NCBI RefSeq assembly: GCF_012932565.1
Contig: NZ_JABBYJ010000001.1
Span: 558,001 to 622,000, forward strand
DNA: 64,000 bases
Direction of reading: 5' to 3'
Source: Sneathiella limimaris
Lineage (GTDB): Bacteria > Pseudomonadota > Alphaproteobacteria > Sneathiellales > Sneathiellaceae
Below are positions 9,168 through 19,274 of this stretch, piece after piece (the stretch's first letter is position 1; each line of letters starts with the position of its first letter). Under the pieces are notes generated by a model. The model made no database searches. It worked only from the letters and a program-made list of their open reading frames with translations, and had not been told where the DNA came from. Both the position numbers and the translations under genes were made by a program.

Positions 9168-10397
9168 TTAAAGGGGCTTTCCCTCCAGTAACCTTGGCAA
9201 AACCCCGACAGTCCCGCGCGCATGCTCCATAAAAAATCCTTTTAGTCCCGGCATCTTATTGACTGCAGCCATTCCCACATCTCGGGCAAGGCGTACCGGC
9301 TCAAGATCTGTTGTAAATAACCGGTTCAACCCATCTGTGATGGCCAGTAATGTCAAACTATCAAAACGCCGCCAACGCTGATACTTTTCAAGAACACTTG
9401 GGCTCCCTGGATCCAGTCCAAGGCGAGCAGCATCAATAATTACCTCCGCAAGGGCTGCAACATCGCGGAGTCCCAGATTAAGGCCTTGCCCTGCAATGGG
9501 ATGCATACCGTGCGCCGCATCCCCGACCAGTGCAAGACGCTCCGCTACATAACTATCCGCTTGATGAAGGGCCAATGGATAGCTCCAACGAGGTCCCACC
9601 ACTTCCAGCTTACCAAGATAAGTTCCAAAACGACGTGCCATGGCGGCTTGGAATTCCTCTGGATCCAGCGCCATGATTTTTTTCGCAGTTTCCGTGCTTT
9701 CAGTCCAAACAAGAGAGGATCGATTGCCAGTCATCGGCAATATTGCAAACGGCCCTGGGTTCAGGAAACGTTCCTGAGCGACGCCTTGATGGGGATATTC
9801 ATGCTTAACTGTGCAAACAATCCCGTTTTGAGTATAAGACCAGCCAACCTTACCAATGCCAGCCATCTCCCTTATAGGAGACCCCCGGCCGTCAGCTGCA
9901 ACCAACAGGCGCGTGGATATTTGGCGCCCATCTTTCAGCCGAACTTGAACACCATCGCTTTGCCGATCAATTTCATCATATTCGACAGGCGCCAGCAATG
10001 TAAGATTATCGAGTTCTGCAGCTCGAGCTTGCAACGCAACTCTTAAGTGCCGGTTTTCAACCATATGTCCAAACGGCTCATCGCCAAGCTGGCGATGATC
10101 ATAATGCAGGAAGAGCTTAGAAGGTCCATCGGTTATACGGATATCAAGCATAGGCTCTTTTTCAGCCACATGGTCCCAAACGCCGATTGACCGAAACAAG
10201 TTTCTTGAGGCGTGTGCAATTGCAGAAACCCTGCCATCAAATGTTTCAACAGTTGTATCTTTCAGGCTTTCACGCTCAAGTACAACCACGTCCAGGCCAG
10301 CATCCGCCAGAGCAATTGCCAGCGGCAGGCCATTTAATCCACCTCCGACAATCAGGATATCTGCGGTTATGTCTTTACGGGTCTGGTTTTTAACCAT
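9168..10397 (-). CDS. UbiH/UbiF/VisC/COQ6 family FAD-dependent hydroxylase
   Basis: Flavoprotein monooxygenase of 409 residues for ubiquinone ring hydroxylation at the membrane. It has the N-terminal dinucleotide motif GGGLNGLPLAIALADAG (residues about 17-33), the middle DGRGSPIRE motif, and the C-terminal FAD-binding GDAAHGMHPIAGQGLNLGLRD (near 290), which together define the UbiH/COQ6 family. Which ring position it modifies cannot be read from sequence. It converges with the DUF971 gene and is divergent from the amidase. Confidence 0.9.
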   Translation of the reverse strand: MVKNQTRKDITADILIVGGGLNGLPLAIALADAGLDVVVLERESLKDTTVETFDGRVSAIAHASRNLFRSIGVWDHVAEKEPMLDIRITDGPSKLFLHYDHRQLGDEPFGHMVENRHLRVALQARAAELDNLTLLAPVEYDEIDRQSDGVQVRLKDGRQISTRLLVAADGRGSPIREMAGIGKVGWSYTQNGIVCTVKHEYPHQGVAQERFLNPGPFAILPMTGNRSSLVWTESTETAKKIMALDPEEFQAAMARRFGTYLGKLEVVGPRWSYPLALHQADSYVAERLALVGDAAHGMHPIAGQGLNLGLRDVAALAEVIIDAARLGLDPGSPSVLEKYQRWRRFDSLTLLAITDGLNRLFTTDLEPVRLARDVGMAAVNKMPGLKGFFMEHARGTVGVLPRLLEGKPL

Positions 10398-10451
10398 AGC
10401 ATCAACTCACTATCTATTGCTTGCCCAACGGCATAACAGGACCTTATCAGA

Positions 10452-11825
10452 ATGACCAAAGAATGGCACCACCTTAGCGCTCTTGAGTTAGGACGCAAGA
10501 TAGAACAACAGGAAATCGATCCTGTTGATTTAACGCAATATTTTTTGGATCGGATCAAAAAAAACGATCCTGATCACAAAATTTTTGTACGTCTAACTGA
10601 AGAGAGAGCTTTGACAGAAGCCAAAGCCGCCTCTCACAGAGCCAAAACCAAAACACGCCGTAGCCCACTTGATGGTGTCCCGATATCTTGGAAAGACCTT
10701 TTTGATACAGCCGGCATAAAGACTGAAGCTGGTACGCAGCTTTTGGAAGGCAGAGTTCCAGAAGAAGATGCTGAATGTCTGAAACGTGCAACACTGGCAG
10801 GCCTTGTCTGCCTTGGAAAAACAAATATGCCAGACCTTGCCTTTTCGGGGCTGGGAAATAATCCGTGGACCGGAACCGGGGCCAACCCTTTTGATACAGA
10901 GGTTGAACGTGTACCCGGGGGCTCCTCTTCTGGCGCAGCACTGTCTGTACATCATGGTTTGGCTCCGGCAGCCATTGGTTCAGATACTGCAGGTTCTGTT
11001 CGCATTCCAGCAGCTTGGTGCGGCATCAAGGGCTTAAAAACAACCCATGGGTTGATTTCCCTGAAAGGATCGGTTCCCTTATCCCCCGCCCAAGATACTG
11101 TGGGGCCGCTAACCACCAATTTCGGCGACGCCAATATCCTTTGCAGTATAATGAGCGGTAAGCCTGCCGCTGATCTAACAGGCGTCAGTTTGAAGGGATG
11201 CCGCATTCTGAAAGCAACTACGGTTTTTGAAGATCTGGTTATCCCAGAATTCAAAACAGTTATTGATCAAGCCTTAACCAAACTAGCAGCCGCAGGAGCT
11301 GAGATTGTGGAAGGACCGGTACCTGCGTTTAAAGACGTCCTAAATCTCTGTAATCAACATGGCTATCCCGGAATGCTGGAAGGTTATGCGTTGTGGGGAG
11401 ACTTGATCCGGGAAAAACCTGATCGTATCTATTCCGCAATTGGAAAACGGTTCCTTGCAGGAGAAAAATTCTCGGCTGAAGATGTTTTAAAACTCCAGTT
11501 TGGGCTTGAAAAGCTTCATGCAGAGTATCTGGAACAAGTTAAAGGGTTTGATCTTGTTGTAGGGGCAACCCAGCCCGACATTCCGCCAGAACTTGATAAG
11601 CTGTATGAAGATGACGATTTTTATATTGAGAAAGCTCTTATGTCGATCAGCCTTACCCGTTTAGCCAATCTGCTGGGTCTTTGCGCAACAACACAACCCG
11701 CAGGCTTTGCTGGTAAGTTTCCCGTGGGCCTGATGCTTATGGCATTACCTTTCCAGGAAAACAAACTTCTGCGCCTTTCTGAGGCAGTGGATATCGTCCT
11801 ATCTGAAAATATGCACAAAAAATAG
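10452..11825 (+). CDS. Amidase signature family protein
   Basis: 457-residue amidase that hydrolyses a C-N amide bond to acid and ammonia. The catalytic Ser-cisSer-Lys triad is visible: Lys in SWKDLFDTAG (near 78), the glycine/serine-rich segment PGGSSSGAAL (near 155) and the nucleophile region SDTAGSVRIPAAWCG (near 178). The family is broad (amides, nylon oligomers, aryl amides), so the substrate is open. It starts 54 bases from the divergent ubiH-like gene. A cobalt-type nitrile hydratase sits elsewhere in the window at 49.4-51.0 kb; the two could act in sequence, but they are 38 kb apart. Confidence 0.92.
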   Translation: MTKEWHHLSALELGRKIEQQEIDPVDLTQYFLDRIKKNDPDHKIFVRLTEERALTEAKAASHRAKTKTRRSPLDGVPISWKDLFDTAGIKTEAGTQLLEGRVPEEDAECLKRATLAGLVCLGKTNMPDLAFSGLGNNPWTGTGANPFDTEVERVPGGSSSGAALSVHHGLAPAAIGSDTAGSVRIPAAWCGIKGLKTTHGLISLKGSVPLSPAQDTVGPLTTNFGDANILCSIMSGKPAADLTGVSLKGCRILKATTVFEDLVIPEFKTVIDQALTKLAAAGAEIVEGPVPAFKDVLNLCNQHGYPGMLEGYALWGDLIREKPDRIYSAIGKRFLAGEKFSAEDVLKLQFGLEKLHAEYLEQVKGFDLVVGATQPDIPPELDKLYEDDDFYIEKALMSISLTRLANLLGLCATTQPAGFAGKFPVGLMLMALPFQENKLLRLSEAVDIVLSENMHKK

Positions 11826-11850
11826 CCAAATACGCGCAAATGACTAAATA

Positions 11851-11881
11851 TTGTGCAGTATATTTTTTTTCTGCTGCACAA
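11851..11881 (+). terminator. Stem-loop with T-tract after the amidase
   Basis: Perfect inverted repeat TTGTGCAG / CTGCACAA with a 15-base loop, followed by five T residues. It sits 26 bases after the amidase stop, so it is probably its terminator; the loop is longer than usual. It also lies upstream of glnK but has the wrong half-site order for an NtrC site. Confidence 0.5.
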
Positions 11882-11942
11882 TTTTTAATCTCAAATTGGC
11901 TAAATCGCTGGTTTTTAAGAAAAAATTAACTCATTTCTCAAG

Positions 11943-11958
11943 TTGGCACGGGTCTTGA
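11943..11958 (+). promoter_or_regulatory. Sigma-54 (-24/-12) promoter of glnK-amtB
   Basis: TTGGCACGGGTCTTGA matches the consensus TTGGCACG-N4-TTGC/A with the invariant GG and the -12 dinucleotide spaced correctly. It lies 64 bases before the glnK start. It implies nitrogen-limitation control through RpoN (encoded at 42.5 kb) and an NtrC-type activator. Confidence 0.88.
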
Positions 11959-12021
11959 AATGGGGAGGTCGTGCTGGGCGTCAAGCCCTTACACTCAGAT
12001 CAGCCTGAGAGGTGAAGTTAA

Positions 12022-12360
<339 letters not shown>

Positions 12361-12370
12361 GAGAGTTTCC

Positions 12371-13687
12371 ATGCGAGATTTTAAAGTAAACAAGAAAACA
12401 CTGGCCTTCAGTGCGGCCGTGTTAGCAATGGTTCCGGGGGTGGCAAATGCAGCCGTTGATCCGGAAACCGCTTATATTTTCAACTCATTTTCATTCATCC
12501 TGAACGGCGCGTTGGTAATGTGGATGGCTGCAGGCTTTGCAATGCTTGAAGCAGGTCTGGTTCGGAAAAAGAACACAGCAACCATCTGCCTGAAAAACAT
12601 CGCGCTATACTCAATTGCAGGCCTGACTTTCTACCTTGTCGGCTACAACCTGATGTATATGGACGTAACTGGCTTTATCGGAAGCTTCAGCCCTTTCTGG
12701 GGTCCAGATGACGCTGATGCGCTGGCTGGCACTTTCGCCGACGGCGGTTACTCAGCTTCTTCTGACTGGTTCTTCCAGATGGTATTCGTGGCAACAGCTG
12801 CTTCTATCGTTTCTGGTGCCGTTGCAGAGCGTATCAAGCTATGGCCGTTCTTGGCTTTCGTATTCCTGCTGACCGCAATCATTTACCCAATCCAGGGCTC
12901 ATGGGTCTGGGGCGGCGGCTGGCTCTCAGAAATGGGCTTCAGTGACTATGCTGGCTCTACTCTGGTTCACTCCGTTGGTGGCTGGGCTGCTTTGACAGGC
13001 GCAATCATCTTGGGTGCCCGTAAAGGCAAGTATAGCGCAGACGGCAAAGTACAACCAATTCCAGGCGCGAACCTTCCGCTAGCCACTCTTGGAACTTTCA
13101 TCCTGTGGCTTGGTTGGTTCGGCTTTAACGGTGGTTCCGTGCTTGCGCTGGGCTCTGCTTCAGCAGTTATCGAAATGGCAAACGTTTTCGCCAATACAAA
13201 TATGGCGGCAGTCGGTGGCGTTCTTTCCGCGATGATCCTGACACAGATCCTCTACAAAAAAGTGGACCTGACAATGGCTCTGAACGGTGCAATCGCTGGT
13301 CTGGTTTCCATTACAGCTGAACCTGCTGATCCATCAATCGGCCTTTCAATCATCATCGGTGCAGTCGGTGGTGCCTTGGTAGTCTTCGCAGTTCCACTGC
13401 TCGACAAGCTAAAAATCGACGACGTTGTCGGCGCCATTTCTGCTCACCTTGTTGCAGGTATCTGGGGAACACTCGCGGTTGCTATCTCTGATGCTGACGC
13501 AACATTCGTTGTTCAAGCTACTGGCATTGTTGCCATCGGTGTCTTTGTTATCATCACAAGCACAATCCTGTGGTTGCTCCTGAAATACACTGTCGGTATT
13601 CGGGCAGACGAAGAAGACGAAGCCAATGGCCTGGACAAAGCTGAACTTGGCTTGGAAGCCTACCCTGAATTTGGACCTTCCAGCTAA
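12371..13687 (+). CDS. amtB: Ammonium transporter AmtB
   Basis: 438-residue ammonium channel of the inner membrane with eleven predicted helices. An N-terminal signal peptide appears to end at NA-AVDPETAY. Signature stretches are FAMLEAGLVRKKNTATI, the substrate-selecting region, and the pore histidine segments GGSTLVHSVGG-like DYAGSTLVHSVGGWAALTGA and GAISAHLVAGIWGTL. The ATG at 12371 follows an AGGAG site; an upstream in-frame ATG within glnK was rejected. Controlled with glnK from a sigma-54 promoter. Confidence 0.96.
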   Translation: MRDFKVNKKTLAFSAAVLAMVPGVANAAVDPETAYIFNSFSFILNGALVMWMAAGFAMLEAGLVRKKNTATICLKNIALYSIAGLTFYLVGYNLMYMDVTGFIGSFSPFWGPDDADALAGTFADGGYSASSDWFFQMVFVATAASIVSGAVAERIKLWPFLAFVFLLTAIIYPIQGSWVWGGGWLSEMGFSDYAGSTLVHSVGGWAALTGAIILGARKGKYSADGKVQPIPGANLPLATLGTFILWLGWFGFNGGSVLALGSASAVIEMANVFANTNMAAVGGVLSAMILTQILYKKVDLTMALNGAIAGLVSITAEPADPSIGLSIIIGAVGGALVVFAVPLLDKLKIDDVVGAISAHLVAGIWGTLAVAISDADATFVVQATGIVAIGVFVIITSTILWLLLKYTVGIRADEEDEANGLDKAELGLEAYPEFGPSS

Positions 13688-13699
13688 ATGTAACTGACA

Positions 13700-13733
13700 G
13701 CAGGCAGATATATCCCTCATTTTATCTGCCTGC
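13700..13733 (+). repeat. Perfect 11-bp stem-loop after amtB
   Basis: GCAGGCAGATA and TATCTGCCTGC flank a 12-base loop, 12 bases after the amtB stop. No T-run follows. It may protect the 3' end of the mRNA or act with the next hairpin. Confidence 0.6.
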
Positions 13734-13740
13734 AAAAGTG

Positions 13741-13798
13741 ACAATTGCCCAAATTTTCATCTGTAGATGAATATATTTTGGGCAATTGTTTTATTTTT
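13741..13798 (+). terminator. Intrinsic terminator of glnK-amtB
   Basis: Long hairpin: ACAATTGCCCAAA pairs with TTTGGGCAATTGT, with an inner CATC-tgta-GATG stem, followed by TTTTATTTTT. It ends the glnK-amtB transcript before the sigma-54 promoter of the second amt gene. Confidence 0.85.
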
Positions 13799-13845
13799 AG
13801 CGCCCTTATTTTCATCAAACGCCCCAAAAATCAGCACTTCCAACA

Positions 13846-13861
13846 CTGGCACGGTCTTTGA
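13846..13861 (+). promoter_or_regulatory. Sigma-54 (-24/-12) promoter of the second amt gene
   Basis: CTGGCACGGTCTTTGA has TGGCACG, four bases, then TTGA, as in the glnK promoter. It lies 111 bases before the start of the second ammonium transporter. Confidence 0.85.
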
Positions 13862-13971
13862 TTAAAAGATGCCATAGCAGACAAACCTCCAGAATATTGG
13901 AGGTTTTGCTGTATGAGGGAAAAATGACAGGTTCATCGAAGAAAACCTAATCAAAACATGGAGTGTGTGAA

Positions 13972-15201
13972 ATGGCCGCGACAACTACAGGCACAGATGT
14001 CCTGTTTATTCTGCTGGGCGCAATCATGGTTTTTGCCATGCATGCGGGATTTGCTTTTCTGGAGGTCGGAACAGTCCGACGAAAAAACCAGGTCAATGCC
14101 CTAATTAAAATCCTGGTGGACTTTGCGGTTTCAACCATCTGTTATTTCTTTGTCGGATACAGCGTCGCTTATGGCATTGATTTCTTGGTCAATGCAGCAG
14201 TTCTCTCGGGTACCGCAACAGCAGAGGGTTATAGCTTTGCCAGTAATGGCTATGATCTGGTCAAGTTTTTCTTCCTTTTGACATTTGCTGCGGCCATCCC
14301 GGCAATTATTTCAGGCGGCATTGCTGAACGAGCTAAGTTTTGGCCTCAACTCATGGCGACGGCTGTGCTTACCGCACTTGCCTACCCTTTCTTTGAAGGC
14401 ATCATCTGGAATGGAAATTTCGGACTACAAGATTGGCTTGAAGCAACCTTTGGTGCAACCTTCCATGATTTTGCCGGCTCTATTGTCGTTCATGGTGTAG
14501 GGGGCTGGATTGCGCTTGGTGCTGTCCTACTTCTGGGTGCACGATTAGGACGCTACAAAAAGGATGGCCGCGTAATTGGTATTCCGCCCTCCAATATTCC
14601 CTTCCTTGCCCTTGGGTCCTGGATCTTGTGTATCGGCTGGTTCGGATTCAACGTGATGAGTGCGCAAGCAATCGACGGTATTTCTGGCCTTGTCGCCTTA
14701 AACTCTTTGATGGCAATGGTTGGGGGAATCCTCGCCGCTTTGGTAGTTGGAAAAAACGACCCAGGCTTCGTTCACAACGGCGCTCTAGCTGGTTTGGTCG
14801 CTGTTTGCGCCGGCTCGGATGTGATGCATCCTCTAGGTTCACTCCTCACAGGACTTGTTGCTGGGGGCTTGTTTGTCTATGCATTTACTGTTTGCCAAAA
14901 CCGCTTCAAAATTGATGACGTTTTAGGCGTCTGGCCATTGCACGGTTTATGTGGGCTCTGGGGTGGCTTAGCGGCCGGTATTTTCGGAGCTGAGGCGCTC
15001 GGTGGACTAGGTGGTGTCAGCTTTACTGTTCAACTCATTGTCAGTGTTGCGGGCTGTCTCTATGCCCTAGTTGCTGGTTTGATTGTTTATGGTGTCTTGA
15101 AGATGACAACTGGTATTCGCCTGGACGAACAATCCGAGTTTGACGGAGCCGATTTGAGCATCCACAAAATTGGCGCTTATCCAGAAGAAGACCTCAAATA
15201 A
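13972..15201 (+). CDS. amt: Second ammonium transporter (Amt family)
   Basis: 409-residue channel protein with about eleven membrane helices but no cleavable signal. It has MHAGFAFLEVGTVRRKNQVNALIK at the N-terminus (key residues FLEVGTVRRKN), the pore segment DFAGSIVVHGVGGWIALGA and the second histidine segment DVLGVWPLHGLCGLWGG. It is clearly diverged from the neighbouring amtB and is not a recent duplicate. ATG at 13972 is preceded by GGAG at nine bases. It has its own sigma-54 promoter, so both channels respond to nitrogen limitation but as separate units. Confidence 0.95.
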   Translation: MAATTTGTDVLFILLGAIMVFAMHAGFAFLEVGTVRRKNQVNALIKILVDFAVSTICYFFVGYSVAYGIDFLVNAAVLSGTATAEGYSFASNGYDLVKFFFLLTFAAAIPAIISGGIAERAKFWPQLMATAVLTALAYPFFEGIIWNGNFGLQDWLEATFGATFHDFAGSIVVHGVGGWIALGAVLLLGARLGRYKKDGRVIGIPPSNIPFLALGSWILCIGWFGFNVMSAQAIDGISGLVALNSLMAMVGGILAALVVGKNDPGFVHNGALAGLVAVCAGSDVMHPLGSLLTGLVAGGLFVYAFTVCQNRFKIDDVLGVWPLHGLCGLWGGLAAGIFGAEALGGLGGVSFTVQLIVSVAGCLYALVAGLIVYGVLKMTTGIRLDEQSEFDGADLSIHKIGAYPEEDLK

Positions 15202-15586
15202 CCGAATTTATGTTAAATCTCAGTGATCACATTTTTGTGATCACTGCCCTATACCCTGGTCTTATGGTTTATTCTATTAGTATTAGTCTTATTTAAAGAA
15301 CAAAATTAGAACACGAAGGATTTTGGCGGGTGAATCCACAGTAGGTTAGATTTATTCTAAAACTATTATAGAATTTTATACAAAAGATATTCGCCTATTA
15401 GTGTTATCTGTTTTTGTTTTGTACCCCTTCCAAATAGCAGCATTTTCTGCTTGCATTTTTTCCCATAAAATTCGCAAAAACAGCTACAGTGAGTCGGGAC
15501 ACACAGAAAAAGGGTGAAATATTCCTCTTTGCATGGCACAAATCAGGCTAGTCCAATAATTTTGCTTTTGCTGCGGATAAACAAAA
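15202..15586. other. Intergenic region, AT-rich, with a strong hairpin
   Basis: No supported gene. A perfect inverted repeat CAGTGATCACA-tttt-TGTGATCACTG lies at 15221-15246, 19 bases after the amt stop; with no T-run behind it, it is either a rho-independent terminator of weak form or an operator. The rest is AT-rich and must contain the promoter for the aminotransferase gene, which I cannot place with confidence. Confidence 0.6.
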
Positions 15587-16777
15587 ATGAACCCTGACCT
15601 CTCCGGTTTAAGAAACTCGCCTTTTGTTGCCCTGCGCACCCTTCTGGATCCATTGGAACCAGTGAAAGGGCTTAAACCGTTGGCATTAACTATTGGTGAG
15701 CCACAAAACCAACCGCCCCAATTTATGAAAGATGTTCTTCAAACCACAGATAATCTCTATGGAAAGTATCCACCAGTGGATGGAACACCGGAACTTCGGG
15801 AGGCAATAACAGGCTGGCTAAACCGCAGGTATAACCTGAAAGAGGGGATGATCGACCCCTCACGGCACATCACCCCGGTTAATGGTACAAAAGAAGCCTT
15901 ATATATGCTCGCGCAGATCGTTACCAATCGGCAGGGGAAATCTGGCCAAAAGCCTGCAATTCTTATCCCTAACCCCTATTATCACGTCTACCACGCTGCG
16001 GCTGTGATGGCTGGTGCTGAGCCGGTATTCCTGAATGCAACACTGGAAAACAACTTTTTCCCGGATCTTGAGACGTTAGATGAAGAGCTGCTGGAGCGGA
16101 CAGAGGCTTTCTATCTTTGCAGCCCCTCAAACCCGCAAGGCACAGTTGCCGGAAGGGCTTATCTTGAAAAGGCCCTGCAACTTGCCCGCAAACATGATTT
16201 CATGCTGATCATGGACGAATGCTATGCAGAGATTTATGACAAGGACCAACCGGAAGGTATTCTTCAGGTTTTGCAAGATCTGGGAGGGGATCTGTCCAAC
16301 GTCATGGCCTTTCATTCTCTCTCCAAACGCTCCAGTGCAGCTGGTCTTCGCTCCGGCTTTATCGTCGGTGAAGAGGTGACCACCAAAACTCTAATCAACT
16401 TACGAAATTTTGCAGGTGCAGCCTCACCGCTTCCAGTGTGCGCTGCCTCAGCTGCCCTTTGGAATGACGATAGCCATGTGATCGAAAATCGTAAACTTTA
16501 TCAAACCAATATTGATATCGCTGAACGCCATCTAGGAAACCGCTTCGACTTTTATCGGCCACCAGGAGGTTTCTTTCTCTGGCTCAACGTTGGAAATGGA
16601 GTAGAAGCGACAAAAAAACTTTGGACAGAAGCGGCCGTTAGGGTTTTACCGGGGGAATATCTCAGCGGAACAACAGCGGACGGAATTAATCCAGGTTTTG
16701 AATATATTCGCGTGGCATTGGTGTTCGATCCGGATATGATGGACGAAGCATTGTCCCGCATGGCCAACTGTTTATAG
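15587..16777 (+). CDS. PLP-dependent aminotransferase class I/II (succinyldiaminopimelate aminotransferase-like)
   Basis: 396-residue fold-type I aminotransferase. Features in order: TIGEPQNQPP near residue 36, YPPVDGTPELREAI near 63, CSPSNPQGTVAGRAY near 170, DECYAEIY near 208, and the PLP lysine in HSLSKRSSAAGLRSGF at about residue 246. Length and the GEPQ and KRSS motifs fit DapC of the lysine/diaminopimelate pathway, but related enzymes act on other amino acids. It lies just before ftsK with nine bases between stop and start. Confidence 0.88.
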   Translation: MNPDLSGLRNSPFVALRTLLDPLEPVKGLKPLALTIGEPQNQPPQFMKDVLQTTDNLYGKYPPVDGTPELREAITGWLNRRYNLKEGMIDPSRHITPVNGTKEALYMLAQIVTNRQGKSGQKPAILIPNPYYHVYHAAAVMAGAEPVFLNATLENNFFPDLETLDEELLERTEAFYLCSPSNPQGTVAGRAYLEKALQLARKHDFMLIMDECYAEIYDKDQPEGILQVLQDLGGDLSNVMAFHSLSKRSSAAGLRSGFIVGEEVTTKTLINLRNFAGAASPLPVCAASAALWNDDSHVIENRKLYQTNIDIAERHLGNRFDFYRPPGGFFLWLNVGNGVEATKKLWTEAAVRVLPGEYLSGTTADGINPGFEYIRVALVFDPDMMDEALSRMANCL

Positions 16778-16786
16778 AAATTGGAT

Positions 16787-19183
16787 ATGAATTTAAAAGG
16801 TTCTGGTACTAAAACTGTATCTCTTTTACCAACCGGAAGTACTGATTTCCTGACCCGTCTTGCCTTTAAACTCTTTGGTTTAGGCTTGACTTTGGTTGCC
16901 CTACTAGCAGCCATTACACTGGTCTCTTACGATGCAGGCGATCCCAATTTTAATCACGCAACAGATGCTTCAGCTTCTAATTGGCTAGGAGTACCGGGCG
17001 CTCATATCGCAGATTTGCTTCTGCAGACAATTGGGCTTGCTTCAATCGGCCTCATCCTTGGACTGCTTGCCTGGGCGTGGCGAATTGGGACACGTAAGGG
17101 CCTGAAATGGGGTTGGGTTCATGTTGCTTTGATGCCTTTTGCAATTTCCGCGCTTGCCTCCGCGATCACCGCAGTACCGGTTCCGGAAAACTGGCCTTTA
17201 AATGCGGGGTTTGGCGGCATCGTTGGAGAGGTGATCTACAACAACCTCATGGTGCTGTTTCAAACCATCGGCACACCTGTTCCAGGCTTTGCCCTAGCAA
17301 TAGTGCTGGCTGTCATTGCAGGGGTACTCCTTGTTCTAGCCTATGCCCTTCCACTGCAGGAATGGATGGCTATGGGTCGCGGTGTTGCCAAAGGTGGACA
17401 AACTTTGGTACGAGCTTCTGCCTCTTTAAAAGGGCTGAAATTCAGAAAACAAATCGACGATGAAGATGATGACGTTCTTGATCTTGCGGAAACAACGCCA
17501 GCAAAACCAAAGAAAAGAGTAAAGTCCAAAGCTAAGGTCGCGACCCCAGAGTCAGCTGAACCAGCAAAGGAAACCAGGATCGAAACAAGAAAGGCAGCCG
17601 TAAAAACAGGCAAACGAGTAGCTGCTGAAAAACAAACGGCTTTGGATCTTGGTCCATCTGATATTTACCAACTGCCACCGCTCAGTCTCCTGGCCTTGCA
17701 AGACACTAAACTGGTGAATAAGCCACTCAGTGAAGAGGCCTTGCAGAACAATGCCCGCCTTTTGGAGGGAGTTCTCGATGACTACGGGATCAAAGGTGAG
17801 ATTACCAGGGTTCGTCCAGGCCCGGTTGTCACACTATATGAGCTTGAACCCGCACCGGGTCTGAAAAGCAGCAGGGTTATTGGACTTGCCGATGACATCG
17901 CCCGCTCCATGAGCGCCGTCTCCACGCGTATCGCTGTAATCCCTGGACGCAACGCGATTGGTATTGAACTACCAAACCAGCGCCGTGAAACTGTTTATTT
18001 GCGGGAACTGCTGTCAACCGCCGCATATGAAAGCACAAATTCCAAGCTGACCCTGGCTCTTGGCAAAGACATCGGCGGTGATCCAGTCGTCGCTGATCTA
18101 GCACGCATGCCACATCTATTGATTGCGGGTACAACAGGTTCTGGTAAGTCCGTCGCCGTCAACACCATGATCCTCAGCCTTTTGTATCGTCTTCCGCCAG
18201 AGCAATGCCGGTTCATCATGATCGATCCCAAAATGCTGGAACTCTCTGTGTATGATGGTATCCCGCATCTTCTGGCGCCCGTGGTGACTGAACCTGCAAA
18301 AGCGGTGAGCGCCCTTAAATGGGCCGTAAAAGAAATGGAACAGCGCTACCGCAAAATGGCCGAGCTTGGGGTTCGTAATATCGATGGATATAACCAGCGA
18401 ATTCGAGAAGCCGCTAAACGGGGTGAGGAAATCAAGCGTACCGTGCAGACGGGATTTGATGCCACAACAGGTGAGCCCATCTTCGAGGAAAGGCCGCTAG
18501 ATACTGAACCACTTCCCATGATCGTGATTATCGTGGATGAGATGGCTGATTTGATGATTGTGGCGGGCAAGGACATTGAAGCTCTGGTACAACGACTAGC
18601 TCAGATGGCGAGGGCGGCAGGCCTGCACGTGATTATGGCGACACAGCGCCCATCCGTTGATGTGATCACCGGTACCATCAAAGCTAACTTCCCAACCCGG
18701 ATCAGCTTCCAGGTCACGTCGAAAATTGACAGTCGAACCGTTCTGGGCGAACAAGGTGCTGAACAGCTACTTGGTCAGGGTGATATGCTCTTTATGCCTG
18801 GCGCAGGCAGAGTGCAACGTGTCCATGGGCCTTTTGTCTCAGATGAAGAAGTAGAACAGGTTGTTGCCTTCCTAAAAGAACAAGGGGCACCGGCCTATGT
18901 GGATGAAGTCACTGAAGAAAGTGAGATGGACATTCCAGGCCTTGAAGGTGGCTCAGGCAGCAGTGGCGGCAAATCTGATGATGCTCTTTACGATCAAGCA
19001 GTTGCGCTTGTTTGCAGGGAGCGAAAAGCATCCACAAGTTTTGTGCAAAGGCATCTACAAATCGGCTATAACCGAGCGGCCCGGATCATTGATCAAATGG
19101 AAAAAGAAGGGGTAATTAGTTCGGCCAACCATGTCGGAAAACGAGAAGTCCTCGCCCGCAATATTGAGGATCCTTACAACTAA
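16787..19183 (+). CDS. ftsK: DNA translocase FtsK
   Basis: About 798 residues. Four membrane helices occupy residues about 20-190 and anchor the protein at the septum; a charged linker (residues about 215-290) follows; then the RecA-like motor with Walker A GTTGSGKSVAV near 447 and Walker B MIVIIVDEMADLM near 577; the C-terminal winged-helix gamma domain (about 731-798) reads DNA polarity sequences. Together they pump the chromosome terminus during division and activate XerCD. The ATG at 16787 is used; a TTG two codons earlier is also possible. lolA follows after 91 bases. Confidence 0.95.
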   Translation: MNLKGSGTKTVSLLPTGSTDFLTRLAFKLFGLGLTLVALLAAITLVSYDAGDPNFNHATDASASNWLGVPGAHIADLLLQTIGLASIGLILGLLAWAWRIGTRKGLKWGWVHVALMPFAISALASAITAVPVPENWPLNAGFGGIVGEVIYNNLMVLFQTIGTPVPGFALAIVLAVIAGVLLVLAYALPLQEWMAMGRGVAKGGQTLVRASASLKGLKFRKQIDDEDDDVLDLAETTPAKPKKRVKSKAKVATPESAEPAKETRIETRKAAVKTGKRVAAEKQTALDLGPSDIYQLPPLSLLALQDTKLVNKPLSEEALQNNARLLEGVLDDYGIKGEITRVRPGPVVTLYELEPAPGLKSSRVIGLADDIARSMSAVSTRIAVIPGRNAIGIELPNQRRETVYLRELLSTAAYESTNSKLTLALGKDIGGDPVVADLARMPHLLIAGTTGSGKSVAVNTMILSLLYRLPPEQCRFIMIDPKMLELSVYDGIPHLLAPVVTEPAKAVSALKWAVKEMEQRYRKMAELGVRNIDGYNQRIREAAKRGEEIKRTVQTGFDATTGEPIFEERPLDTEPLPMIVIIVDEMADLMIVAGKDIEALVQRLAQMARAAGLHVIMATQRPSVDVITGTIKANFPTRISFQVTSKIDSRTVLGEQGAEQLLGQGDMLFMPGAGRVQRVHGPFVSDEEVEQVVAFLKEQGAPAYVDEVTEESEMDIPGLEGGSGSSGGKSDDALYDQAVALVCRERKASTSFVQRHLQIGYNRAARIIDQMEKEGVISSANHVGKREVLARNIEDPYN

Positions 19184-19274
19184 CCGAACAGTTCTCCTTG
19201 GTTTTGACAAACTCTGCTCTTATGTGGAAAGTGAAGCTTCAACCTCAACACGAGATTGCAACGGAAACTGATTT

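Noticed and set aside
11851-11881. Inverted repeat before glnK as an NtrC enhancer site
   Set aside because: NtrC sites read TGCAC-N7-GTGCA; here the half-sites are in the opposite order with a long spacer and a T-run follows, so a terminator for the amidase is more likely.
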